From Ophiura sarsii (Eukaryota > Echinodermata > Ophiuroidea > Amphilepidida > Ophiuridae): a stretch of DNA of 64,000 nt. The stretch is taken from NCBI GenBank assembly GCA_035610835.1, contig CM069455.1:43702928-43766927 (forward strand), written 5' to 3'. The notes under the pieces are model-generated. The model was not told the DNA's origin. It saw only the letters and a program-made list of their open reading frames with translations, and searched no databases. This document shows positions 19,400-30,060 of this stretch, piece by piece (the stretch's first letter is position 1; each line of letters opens with the position of its first letter). A program made the translations under genes and the position numbers.

Positions 19400-21890
19400 C
19401 ATGTACTTTGGCCGATAAAAACCTTGCAGGAAGAGTTGTTGGCTGTCACATACATTTGGATCACTTTGCCGATGATACAATGTTGTGTAAAATAAAGTGA
19501 CTAGAGACTTTGTAGGAAGAGTTGTGGCTGTCACATACATTTGGACCACCTTGCCGATGATAAAATGTTGTGTAAAATAAAGTGACTAGAGACTTTGTAG
19601 GAAGAGTTGTGGCTGTCACATACATTTGGACCACCTTGCCGATGATAAAATGTTGTGTAAAATAAAGTGACTAGAGACTTTGTAGGAAGAGTTGTGGCTG
19701 TCACATACATTTGGACCACCTTGCCGATGATAAAATGTGGTGTCAAATAAAGTGACTAGAGACTTTGTAGGAAGAGTTGTTGTTGTCACATACATTTGGA
19801 ACACCTTGCCGATGATAAAATGTTGTATAAAATAAAGTGACTAGAGACTTTATAGGAAGAGTTGTGGTTGTCACATACATTTGGACCACTTTGCCGATGA
19901 TAAAATGTGGTGTCAAATAAAGTGACTAGAGACTTTGTAGGAAGAGTTGTTGTTGTCACATACATTTGGACCACCTTGCCGATGATAAAATGTTGTATAA
20001 AATAAAGTGACTAGAGACTTTATAGGAAGAGTTGTGGTTGTCACATACATTTGGACCACTTTGCCAATGATAAAATGTTGTGTATAATAAAGTGACTAGA
20101 GACTTTATAGGAAGAGTTGCGGTTGTCACGTACATTTGGACCACCTTGCCGATGATAAAATGTTGTATTAAATAAAGTGACTAGAGACTTTGTAGGAAGA
20201 ATTGCGGTTGTCACATACATTTGGACCACTTTGCCGATGATAAAATGTTGTGTTAAATAAAGTGACTAGAGACTTTGTAGGAAGAGTTGTAGGTTGTCAC
20301 ATACATTTGGACCACCTTGCTGATGATAAAATGTTGTGTTAAATAAAGTGACTAGAGACTTTGTAGGAAGAGTTGTAGGTTGTCACATACATTTGGACCA
20401 CTTTGCCGATGATAAAATGTTGTGTTAAATAAAGTGACTAGAGACTTTGTAGGAAGAGTAGCTGGTTGTCACTTACATTTGGACCACTTTGCCGATGATA
20501 AAATGTTGTGTAAAATAAAGTGACTAGAGACTTTGTAGGAAGAGTTGTAGGTTGTCACATACATTTGGACCACCTTTGCTGATGACAACATGTTATGTAA
20601 AATGAAGTGACTAGAGACTTTGTTGGAAGAGTTGTAGGTTGTCACATACATATGGACCACCTTGCTGATGATAAAATGTTGTGTTAAATAAAGTGACTAG
20701 AGACTCTGCAGGAAGAGTTGTGGTTGTCACATACATTTGAACCAACTTGCCGATGATTACATGTTGTGTCAAATAAAGTGACTAGAGACTTTGTAGGAAG
20801 AATTGCGGTTGTCACATACATTTGGACCACTTTGCCGATGATAAAATGTTGTGTTAAATAAAGTGACTAGAGACTTTGTAGGAAGAGTTGTAGGTTGTCA
20901 CATACATTTGGACCACCTTGCTGATGATAAAATGTTGTGTTAAATAAAGTGACTAGAGACTTTGTAGGAAGAGTTGTAGGTTGTCACATACATTTGGACC
21001 ACTTTGCCGATGATAAAATGTTGTGTTAAATAAAGTGACTAGAGACTTTGTAGGAAGAGTAGCTGGTTGTCACTTACATTTGGACCACTTTGATAAAATG
21101 TTGTGTAAAATAAAGTGACTAGAGACTTTGTATGAAGAGTTGTAGGTTGTCACATACATTTGGACCACCTTTGCTGATGACAACATGTTATGTAAAATGA
21201 AGTGACTAGAGACTTTGTTGGAAGAGTTGTAGGTTGTCACATACATATGGACCACCTTGCTGATGATAAAATGTTGTGTTAAATAAAGTGACTAGAGACT
21301 TTGCAGGAAGAGTTGTGGTTGTCACATACATTTGAACCAACTTGCCGATGATAAAATGTTGTGTAAAATAAAATGAATAGAGACTTGGTAGGAAGAGTTG
21401 TTGGTTGTCACATACATTTGGACCACTTTGTCAATGATAAAATGTTGTGTAAAATAAAGTGACTAGAGACTTTATATGAAGAGTTGTAGGTTGTCACATA
21501 CATTTGGACCACCTTGCAGATGATAAAATGTTGTGTCAAATAAAGTGACTAGAGACTTTGCAGGAAGAGTTGTGGTTGTCACATACATTTGAACCAACTT
21601 GCCGATGATAACATGTTGTGTAAAATAAAATGAATAGAGACTTTGTAGGAAGAGTTGTAGGTTGTCACATACATTTGGACCACTTTGTCAATGATAAAAT
21701 GTTGTGTATAATAAAGTGACTAGAGACTTTGCAGGAAGAGTTGTTGATTGTCACATACATTTGAACCAACTTGCCGATTATAAAATGTTGTGTATAATAA
21801 AGTGACTAGAGACTTTGTAGGAAGAGTTGTAGGTTGTCACATACATTTGGACCACCTTGCCGATGATCAAATGTTGTGTCCCATAAAGGG
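19400..21890. repeat. 85-bp satellite, about 29 copies
   Basis: Head-to-tail units of 85-86 bp with core words TGACTAGAGACTTTGTAGGA, AGAGTTGT, TTGTCACATACATTTGGACC and TGATAAAATGTTGTGT. A block of about seven units around 20200-20790 is nearly duplicated at about 20800-21390 (600-bp higher-order repeat, with a shared variant AGAGTAGCTGGTTGTCACTT). The minus-strand frames of 61-71 residues here are translations of the repeat, not genes. Confidence 0.95.
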
Positions 21891-22796
21891 ACTAGGGACG
21901 ATGTAGGAATAATTTTTGGTTATCTCATTTATTCTGATTATATCCAGGTCGCAAATACACTTGGAATAAAATGTGCAAGTGTAAGGTCAATAGTTGCGAC
22001 CTACTTACCCACTGGTATACGCAAAAAACTACCTAAAGGTGGCCCTGGAACAGATGGGTGAATCAGGAGATGTGTAATGAGTTGCAGACTATGTTGGAAG
22101 AGAACCCACTAGAAACTTTATCCCAAATGAAGGACAATCTTGCCTGTGTCCTTCCAAATAAACCTGCTATCTCAACATAAACCGTCGCATGCATCTTAGA
22201 TGGCATACCATTAAGCTTGTAGATGATGTTCCAGAAGCACGCAATGCCCCTCACATTCTAGATCAGCGTGTAGCCTTTGCGCACTGGTTTTTCTAGGAAG
22301 GCGTAGTAGCCCACTGTCAGACTGTATATTTATAGATGAGTGTGGCTACAATATATGGACTAGGCACTCCTTCTGAAGAGTCCTTCGTGAACAGTCAGCC
22401 AGAAGAGTGGTGAATAATCAGCACAGCAAGAATTGCAATGTGACGTTCGGCATATCTGGAGAGATTGGAATAGTCGCACATGCGATATGTTAGGACACAA
22501 CTACCAGAGAATCGTTTGAAGAGTTTCTGGCCACAACTATTCATGCATGCATCCTACTTCTTCCAGATGATGAACCAATCTTTCTGATCTAGTAGGACAA
22601 TGCACAACCTCGCATCAGAGCGCAATTGCCGGTTGGAACAACCAGAATGGCAACGACACATGTGATCGCCAAGCGGCTTATAGAGCTGGTATGAATATGC
22701 AGCAATGGACAATGATGGAGGGAGAATTTACTGGTAGATGTTGCAGAGGAAAATGGTGGCCCAGGAATGTCACCAAGGAAAAGTGCACCCACTGGT
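21891..22796 (+). pseudogene. decayed IS630/Tc1-superfamily transposase
   Basis: A DDE transposase that would cut and paste its element. Fragments in shifting frames include a helix-turn-helix-like start (ANTLGIKCASVRSIVATYL), FIDECGYNIWT at 22329-22361 (first catalytic aspartate), CNVTFGISGEIGIVAHA, TTRESFEEFLATTIHACILL and DNAQPR at 22596-22613 (second aspartate). Stops and frameshifts are frequent, so it is dead. It is embedded between two arrays of the 85-bp satellite. Confidence 0.75.
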
Positions 22797-23755
22797 TGTC
22801 ATAAACATTTGGACCACCTTGCCGAAGATAAAATGTTGTGTAAAATAAAGTAACTAAAGACTTTGTAGGAAGAGTTGTAGGTTGTCACGTACATTTGGAC
22901 CACCTTGCCGATGATAAAATGTTGTGTATAATAAAGTGACTAGAGACTTTGTTGAAAGAGTTGCGGTTGTCACACATTTGCATCACTTTGCCGATTATAA
23001 AATGTTGTGTCAAATAAAGTGACTAGAGACTTTGTAGGAAGAGTTGTGGTTGTCACATACATTTGGACCACTTTGTCAAAGATAAAATGTTGTGTAAAAT
23101 AAAGTGACTAGAGACTTTGTAGGAAGAGTTGTAGGTTGTCACATACCATTGGACCACCTTGCCGATGAAAAAATGTTGTGTCAAATAAAGTGACTAGACA
23201 CTTTGTAGGAAGAGTTGTTGATTGTCACATACATTTGGACCACCTTGCCGATGATATGTGGTGTCAAATAAAGTGACTAGAGACTTTGTAGGAAGAGTTG
23301 TTGATTGTCACATACATTTGGACCACTTTGCCGATGATAAAATGTTGTGTAAAATAAAGTGACTAGAGACTTTGTAGGAAGAGTTGTTGATTGTCGCATA
23401 CATTTGGACCACTTTGCCGATGATAAAATGTTGTGAAACATATAGTGACTAGAGACTTTGTAGGAAGAGTGGTTGATTGTCACATACATTTGGACCACCT
23501 TGCCTATGATAAAATGTTGTGTATAATAAAGTGACTAGAGACTTTGTAGGAAGAGTTGTTGATTGTCACATACATTTGGACCACCTTGCCTATGATAAAA
23601 TGTTGTGTATAATAAAGTGACTAGAGACTTTGTAGGAAGAGTTGTTGATTGTCACATACATTTGGATCACTTTGCAGATGATAAAATGTTGTGTAAAATA
23701 AAGTGACTAGAGACTTTGTAGGAAGAGTTGTGGTTGTCACATACATTTGGACCAT
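22797..23755. repeat. 85-bp satellite, about 11 further copies
   Basis: The same unit and orientation as at 19400-21890, starting right after the transposase remnant and ending at about 23755 with a truncated unit. Copies here carry a TTGATTGTCACATACATTTG variant. Confidence 0.95.
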
Positions 23756-24165
23756 TTAACTTGATGCTGTTTGAGAGGTATACAGGGTTAATAAAGTAGC
23801 CACGGTAAATGGTTTAGGAGGGACATGGTTATAAAATCGACTGATTCTGATTCTGATTGGGGGGGGGGGGGGTTATAGGGGGTTTATAATGCCTTTAGAA
23901 GGGATATGGTTATAAATCAACCTGGTTTAGGGGGTGTTGTAGGGGGTTTATGTGGTTTCAGAGGTAGTTAATGTGAACCATCTAGCGGGGACCTGAGCGT
24001 AGCGAGGGTACGCCGCTAGTGAATATAATTAGGGAAAAACCTGAAAAAAGTGTGTGAAATTGGGCCAGTGTGTGTGCCACTCAGCTTGCCGATCGGAAGC
24101 CACTTTTAAATTGAAATTTGGCCAGCATAGCCTTGGTGGCGCTATACCGATAAGGCGTGATTGTA
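23756..24165. other. G-rich intronic stretch
   Basis: Contains G14 at 23859-23872 and repeated GGGGGTTTATA-like words. It also has GGGGACCTGAGCGTAGCGAG at about 23979. No gene. Confidence 0.5.
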
Positions 24166-24397
24166 GCAGATGGCCGCGGGTCTCTCACACTACCCAATAT
24201 GGTAACGGGAGTGCACCACTTTGAAATATTTTTAACAGTCATCGCCCGGTTAATGTAAATAATTTTAAAAATAGCATTTACAAATTATGACGATTTTTTT
24301 TAAAATTCCGGGTTAAAATGATAAGATTAACATTCGCGATTACGTGTTATTCCAATACAAATTCAAAATATAGGTTTCGCGTGGCCACCGTCGTCTG
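24166..24397. mobile_element. MITE with GCAGACGA..GGCCACGCG ends
   Basis: The ends GCAGATGGCCGCG and CGCGTGGCCACCGTCGTCTG are inverted repeats. An inverted copy of the same element lies at 50152-50418, sharing ATTCGCGATTACGTGTTATT in the interior. No coding capacity. Confidence 0.7.
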
Positions 24398-24801
24398 TGT
24401 AAATCTACCGCGAGAATAGCACCACCATGGTTATGCTGACCAAAAATGATGTAAATGCCGGTCATGGACGCATTCCACACATTCCTTAGGCGATTACCTT
24501 AATTTATGTAAATATGCAACAGGGGCCGTTTTTCGCTACGTACGTCAGTATAGGACTTTCCTATCCCAAAATTAATAGAATCCCTGATTGTGCTAAAGAT
24601 GCCAAAAATGTGCTGAAATTAAAAGAAAGTGCAGAAATTGGGAACAAAAAACCAGACAATTCTCATATCTGGTAAGATGAGACATGGATTGTTGCATGCA
24701 ATAGGACCACTTTCATGACTTTGCCATTGACAAAGTGATCAATTCCAAAAGATTTAAAAGGACCATGGACTTGTAGGAAAGCGTGCTTGTTTTAGGATCA
24801 G

Positions 24802-25032
24802 TTAACACTTTCCAAGTGGCTATTAGTTTTACCATATGCATAACAGATTTTCAGAAACCGTTCCGAACTTTCTCAAGAATTACTAAACCAATACTAGGCA
24901 TATTTATACTTACTTTAATAAATTTCTCAAGGAAATTTCAAATATGGTGATGAAATTAAATGACATTTTTGAAACATTTTGTGAAATTTTGGAACTGTCG
25001 TCTGCAAATGACTGCCACATGGAAAGTGTTAA
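24802..25032. mobile_element. MITE with TTAACACTTTCC ends
   Basis: The left end TTAACACTTTCCAAGTGGC and right end GCCACATGGAAAGTGTTAA are inverted repeats. It is in the opposite orientation to the copies at 13567 and 37960. It ends 35 bp from the donor side of exon 8. The TTAA at the ends may be its target site. Confidence 0.75.
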
Positions 25033-25067
25033 GTTACATGACATAATATATTTTTAATTTAGCTCAC

Positions 25068-25144
25068 CTCAAATGCTTTAGCAGCCTGTTCCCAGAGAAT
25101 TGTATGCACTTGCCTTCTTGAGTCAACATTTAAACTTATTTGAC
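25068..25144 (-). CDS. TEX11/SPO22-like gene, exon 8 of those visible
   Basis: 77 nt, phase 1 to phase 0, acceptor CCGTAG, donor GAG|GTGAGC. It encodes SRRQVHTILWEQAAKAFE, matching the [KH].HMILW..A....F helix of TEX11-type proteins, which precedes the WYNYSL segment of exon 9. Confidence 0.85.
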
Positions 25145-25316
25145 CTACGGTAAAAAGGAGAAACATTGAAAATGTGAGGAAGCTTTTTATATAAAATACA
25201 ATAAGATGTTAAATTTTAAAAATATAACAGTGTAGTTCCTAAGATTGACTGATAATTGGCTTAGCTATATTGTGTCATCAAATACTGAATGTGAGACTAG
25301 CAGTAGCGGCATCACG

Positions 25317-25346
25317 CCCCCCCCCCCCCCCCCAAAAAAAAAAAAA
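25317..25346. repeat. C17-A13 homopolymer pair
   Basis: A run of 17 C followed directly by 13 A in an intron. Length may be unreliable in assembly. Confidence 0.9.
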
Positions 25347-25399
25347 TCAATTTAGTTAAAAAATAGACAATTTATGCATAAAAAGGCATTTTTTCGTGC

Positions 25400-26000
25400 T
25401 GTGCCCACATTTTCTTACTAAATTAGGTTTAATTAGACCAAATGTTGACAATTTTAGCATAAAACAGCTAAATTTTGCGCGCAAGCGCGCATTTTCATAC
25501 CAAATTAGTTAGTATTAGACCAAATTTGACCATTTAAGCGTAAAATGGCACAAAAAATGTGCATACTTCGCGCGCATCATTTTGTTTCATGCCCCCCAAA
25601 TTATGAGGCTGGTGCCGCCACTGGAGACTAGTATTTAAAAACAGACTTGATGTTGTAATATAACCCAGAAAATGTGACTTTTGGACAAATATTATCAGAA
25701 CTCCAACTTTGCATCTGTATCAAAAACATATCTTTGAATATGCTACCTGCAATACAATAGTTTAGTAATAAATAAGCTTTTACTGCATTTTGTTTATTAT
25801 TAATTAATAAGATTAGGCCACGAAAAAAACACCCTGTTCTACGTGCAACCTCTCTGGTTTAGTCTGTGGGTCAGGCATTTTTTCTGGCATTTTTTTCCTT
25901 CAATTTCTTCAATATTTCAATTTTAAAAGAATCAAAACAAAATGTAAAAACGAAATCAAAATTATTCAAAAACATTTGAAACAATCTTGTAAGACCCTAC
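25400..26000. other. intronic, nothing recognised
   Basis: A/T-rich with a few repeated words (TTAGACCAAAT at about 25435 and 25514). No gene. Confidence 0.4.
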
Positions 26001-26152
26001 CTGCGGTACAATCTTCCAGCAGTACTTTAGCCTGTTGTATGCGCTTATTCTTGATCAACAGGTTGAGATGCAAGACATACAATTTGCCTACATCCTTTGA
26101 GATGGAGAAACGCCGAGTGAGCTGATGACATGTCCGACAGGCAGCATCCAAC
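26001..26152 (-). CDS. TEX11/SPO22-like gene, exon 7 of those visible
   Basis: 152 nt, phase 2 to phase 1, acceptor TTACCAG, donor CAG|GTAGGG. It encodes KLDAACRTCHQLTRRFSISK followed by DVGKLYVLHLNLLIKNKRIQ. The two helices fit the SPO22 domain repeat. A broken duplicate of this exon lies upstream in the gene at 27185-27298. Confidence 0.85.
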
Positions 26153-26217
26153 CTGGTAATGATTAAAAGAAATGGGGGCATTTTTCTCATGATAAGTGAG
26201 ACATGTAATTAGGTGCT

Positions 26218-26862
26218 AAATCATGTTTCAGCGTATGTGTATCACCAATCTACAACTGCGTTTGCAGTGGCGTACCAATATGTGACATGTTCTACCGGAA
26301 CCAGACACAATTGGGCAAGATATAAAAATTGAGTTAGTAATTGATTATTAAAGAAGAGATCTTCAGCTTTACAATGGTACTTTCTTTTTTTTAATCTGAC
26401 TTCCCAAAGCAGAGTTAAATTATTTTCAAGTTTGTCTTTATGAAAACTCCAAACTGAGATATCGTCCTTTAAAGATGTACTTACAATGTACAATGTACTT
26501 ACAATGTACTTTAAAAAAAATTTTAAAAAAAAAAATTGCATTTTTGTTGTTGTTGGTTTGATTTTTAAATCTGAAACTTTCACAATAATGTTATAAACAC
26601 TCTGAAGATTGATTATTTACAAGAAACTCAAATTCCCAAAAAATCAAAATAAGTGTAAAAGTGCAAATTTCTTTACAAAGGTAAAGTGTTGTCGGTACAC
26701 TTTATTTCCTTCCAATATGAAACCTAGCTACGCCACTAAGCGTTTGTGTCAATTCTGTTTTTTATTTCACGAGGGCAACGCCCGACTGAAACAAACGGGA
26801 AGACTCGCAGAAAGCAAGTTGTGGATTGGTGATGCCCACTTACGCTGAAACATGATTTATCC
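26218..26862. mobile_element. intronic element with 40-bp terminal inverted repeats
   Basis: The left end contains AATCATGTTTCAGCG and ATCACCAATCTACAACT; the right end contains AGTTGTGGATTGGTGAT and CGCTGAAACATGATTT, their complements. A second inner inverted pair (ACGCCACT..., CCAATATG) lies inside. No transposase is seen. Confidence 0.65.
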
Positions 26863-27184
26863 CTTTCAACAACGACCAAGGATTTGAACCCCATTTCATA
26901 AATAAAACATAATTTTAATTGTTTATAATTGTAAATAAGAACATAATTTAATTGTTATTATTTTTAACAATTTCATTCAAACTCTTTTCAGAAAGCTTGA
27001 CACTAAAATGACCAAAATTAAATAACAATCAAGTTCCTTTTAGTTTGAAAATTCGATGTAAACAGCGATCATTCCAAAACAACACACACTGCGGCTGTGA
27101 TCGCATAGCGCATAAACACATTATCCGCATGGAAAAGTTTGATTGGTTTTCTGGGTTTCCAGGTATGGGGGAGTTGCTAAATAT

Positions 27185-27298
27185 CTTAATCAACAAACAT
27201 CATCTAAAGTTGAGATGCAAGATGTACAATTTGCATATCTTTGGAGAATGGAGAGAGGACATGCAAGTTAATAACATTTCCAACTAGCTGCATCCAAC
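27185..27298 (-). pseudogene. decayed duplicate of TEX11-like exon 7
   Basis: It keeps the acceptor CCCCAG, then GTTGGATGCAGC, CATTCTCCAAAGATATG and TGTACATCTTGCATCTCAAC, all aligned with exon 7 at 26001-26152. Deletions shift the frame to an early TAA, and no donor is preserved. It lies between exons 6 and 7, so it came from a local exon duplication. Confidence 0.75.
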
Positions 27299-27450
27299 CT
27301 GGGGATAAAAGTAACTGAATTATTGATTCACCCAAATCTATTGGCAGAGTGTGGTCAAAGCTATCGACATCCGTGTTTAGGGATGGGAACGAACACAAAC
27401 ATATTCAAAGGTTTAAGAAAAACAAGTTATGTTACCATTAAAATCATTAA

Positions 27451-28642
27451 AGGTGGTGTCCCGCAAGCATAAAAGTGTGCATTATATGTTAGAAATATAA
27501 CTATCGAGCCCAGCTTTTATAATTATATAGAAGAAAACACCACACTTATGACAAAAACAAATAAAAACCGCAATCTCTCAACATGCCCTTTTTAAAATTC
27601 GCGGCGATCAAAAGTCCCAGTGTCGATGATGTCATAGTTGTACAATACACAAATTTGAGCACCGATACCCATGACGTCATCGACACCGGGACTTTCAATC
27701 GCCGCGAATGTTAAAAAGTGCATGTTGAGTGATGGCAGTTTTTATTCATTTTTGTAGGGCTGTCATCGACACGGACTATATCGACATTATATCGATATCA
27801 CTATAAATTCCGACATGTCGATATCCAAATTGGTATGTCGATATATTTTTTTATTTTATAAGCTTTTATAAGAAGGCTGTGTAAGTTCTAAACGTCCACA
27901 AAGTTCACTAAACGCATCCCCTATTAAAATTTTAAAAGCCACAAAATTTGCCATTAAAAGAAGCTGGCTCATTTCATCCGAACATAACAGGATTTAACAA
28001 ATGAATCACTCAAAATTGCGATCGTCACTCTTGTAGTAGTCGCCATCTTGTTTTTGAGATTGCTTCATTTTCTGTTTAGTCTAAATCCTCAGTCGTTTAA
28101 CAATATCGATATCATATCATATATTGGACACAGAGGCCGTTGGTGGGCTGCTTCTACTGGTTCATTTTAGGAAATTTACGATATTACTTTCTAGAAACGT
28201 TATCGTATTTAATACCGCATGTATTTTGAAAGGGAATCCACAAGTTAACCATTTTGTCGGGTTGATTTTTGTAATAAAATACGTAGAAAATGTTGGAAAA
28301 CGGCGAATTAATTATTATGTTTATATTTATAAGTAATGGTTTTGAACTTGTGTACATTGATGACACTGCAGTGATAGCTTATTTCAATGGAACTTTTGTG
28401 GTGACAATCGGCCCTGCGATCGGCATGATACTTTTAATAGTATTTGGTTCATAAAATGTCGACATCATATCGATATCGAGATTGTAAAATAGCAACATGT
28501 CGACATGAAAAAAAGATCTCGACGACAGCCCTACATTTTTGTGACTAGTACGGTGTTTTGTTCTATATAATTACGTAACTTCGGCTCGATAATTATGTTT
28601 CTAACATATAATGCTCAATGTTGTGCTTGCGGGACCCTTCCT
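27451..28642. mobile_element. TTAA-flanked palindromic MITE, second copy, split by hAT
   Basis: TTAA (27447-27450 and 28643-28646) flanks ends AGGTGGTGTCCCGCAAGC and its near-complement. Without the nested 779-bp hAT insertion and its 8-bp duplication the element is about 405 bp, like the copy at 7702-8104. It shares TGACGTCAT and the GCATTATATGTTAGAAA words with that copy. Confidence 0.8.
27755..28533. mobile_element. hAT-type non-autonomous transposon, 779 bp, nested
   Basis: An exact 8-bp duplication, CATTTTTG (27747-27754 and 28534-28541), flanks ends TAGGGCTGTCATCGACA and TCTCGACGACAGCCCTA. Subterminal regions are packed with ATCGATAT/GTCGACAT motifs. No transposase frame. An internal segment ATATTACTTTCTAGAAACG (about 28182) is shared with the hAT element at 2374. 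Confidence 0.85.
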
Positions 28643-28707
28643 TTAAAAGCCCAGCCCCTCTCCTATTCACCCCTCATCACCTACACGACATGTAAAAAAA
28701 CACTTAC

Positions 28708-28789
28708 TTGTTATGTTGGACTAGTAGCGTAATGGTTTCTGAGGCTAAATCTACACTGAGTTCAGGATGTTCACTCAACTCATCAACAG
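28708..28789 (-). CDS. TEX11/SPO22-like gene, exon 6 of those visible
   Basis: 82 nt, phase 1 to phase 2, acceptor TTGTACAG, donor CAA|GTAAGTG. It encodes VDELSEHPELSVDLASETIT and then LLVQHNK. It forms part of the helical-repeat region. Confidence 0.78.
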
Positions 28790-29563
28790 CTGTACAAAAG
28801 AAAAGGAGGAAAAAATTAGGCTGGTAAATTCCTGTCTTAAAGCTCCCACTGCAGTTTTATTTGTCTCCATGTCCGGTAACCATAATATTTACTAAAAAGT
28901 TTATGTGATCAAGCAAAATGAGATATAATCATCCTTTTGTTTTCTATTGTATCAAAGTAGGTGATCTTTCATGTTTTAAGAACTATGAGCGTGTTTCTAC
29001 ACTCTATGTGTGACAATTATGGACCTTTCAGATGTTTGGGTTATAGTGGTGAAATCTTGTGTTAATGTGGCCCTTTTCCTTTAAAATTGGGCTCTTTTTG
29101 ATCAATTTGGGTGCTTTTACCACTCAGTGTTGCCTACATTTATGTTGTCCAGTCCAACACATCTTTTTCACCCCTATAGGCTATGGCTGAATTTCCGCAG
29201 CGGACTGTCTGTTTGACTTCATTTAAAGACCATTTTCTTAGTTTGAATGAGCTCTTAAGTTTTTTAACCTATCCATCTGTAAAGTTGAATTTGTACACTC
29301 ATGTACCTAACTAACCCCAACCAGGGAGAGTATATAATGAAATTCGAATCACAAAACTGAAGCCTCCTTTATATGGGCATATGGGCATGAGTATGCTTGA
29401 TGTAACTCTTGAAATGAGGGCACTATCTTGACAATGCCAGCACACAAGTTCTTATAAGGGACATCAAGACGCGCAATGTTACTCTTAAAATGGGAGCGCT
29501 ATCACACTAGAGGCTTCAATGGGAAGTCTGGTGTTTAGTGGCACTGGTCAGCCCCAGCCATAC
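28790..29563. other. intronic, nothing recognised
   Basis: Unique-looking intron sequence between exons 5 and 6, without clear repeats. Confidence 0.4.
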
Positions 29564-29645
29564 CTGTTGGCAGCTTAGCATCATCACCGTCACTGTTCAG
29601 CAGTATCTTGATCTTCAGATGTATCCCAAAGGGATGGTTGTGTTC
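29564..29645 (-). CDS. TEX11/SPO22-like gene, exon 5 of those visible
   Basis: 82 nt, phase 0 to phase 1, acceptor CAACAG, donor ACAG|GTATGG. It encodes EHNHPFGIHLKIKILLNSDG, matching the EH....G..LK.KILL pattern of TEX11-type proteins. A TTAA MITE ends only 27 bp upstream of its acceptor. Confidence 0.82.
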
Positions 29646-29676
29646 CTGTTGTACAGAATAGACAAAAAGTATTTAA

Positions 29677-30056
29677 AGGGGCATTGAGAGATGTATCGAT
29701 AAACTAAATGAGCAAATAACGTACAGATAATCATCAACATAGCCCAAATCCAAAATGTCATACAATTCCAACATCGCCTTCATGCAAAATAAGCAAATAA
29801 CGGCACTTGCCGGTTGAGATTTGCTGCGAAAGTACGCATGTAAAACGATCGCATAACTTCCGAATTCAGCACCTAGTTTCGATATAATCATATCGAAACT
29901 AAGAAAATCATGAAATTTTATATGATGAACGGCGAATGTCATGGTTAACTGTTTCAGATGGTAGTTAGTATATGCCTAAAGTATTACTTTGATGCAAAAA
30001 AACTGATTTCCAGGATAATTGAGGGCACACTCCCATACGTATCTCTCAATTCCCCT
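29677..30056. mobile_element. TTAA-flanked MITE, 380 bp
   Basis: TTAA (29673-29676 and 30057-30060) flanks ends AGGGGCATTGAGAGAT and ATCTCTCAATTCCCCT. The 89-residue frame inside is not recognised. It lies in the 3' end of the intron before exon 5. Confidence 0.75.
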
Positions 30057-30060
30057 TTAA

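Noticed and set aside
19531..21255. Several minus-strand frames of 61-71 residues with repeated VTTTTLPTKSLVTLF-like peptides
   Set aside because: They are translations of the 85-bp satellite; the unit is not a multiple of three and the frames are limited by repeat variants.
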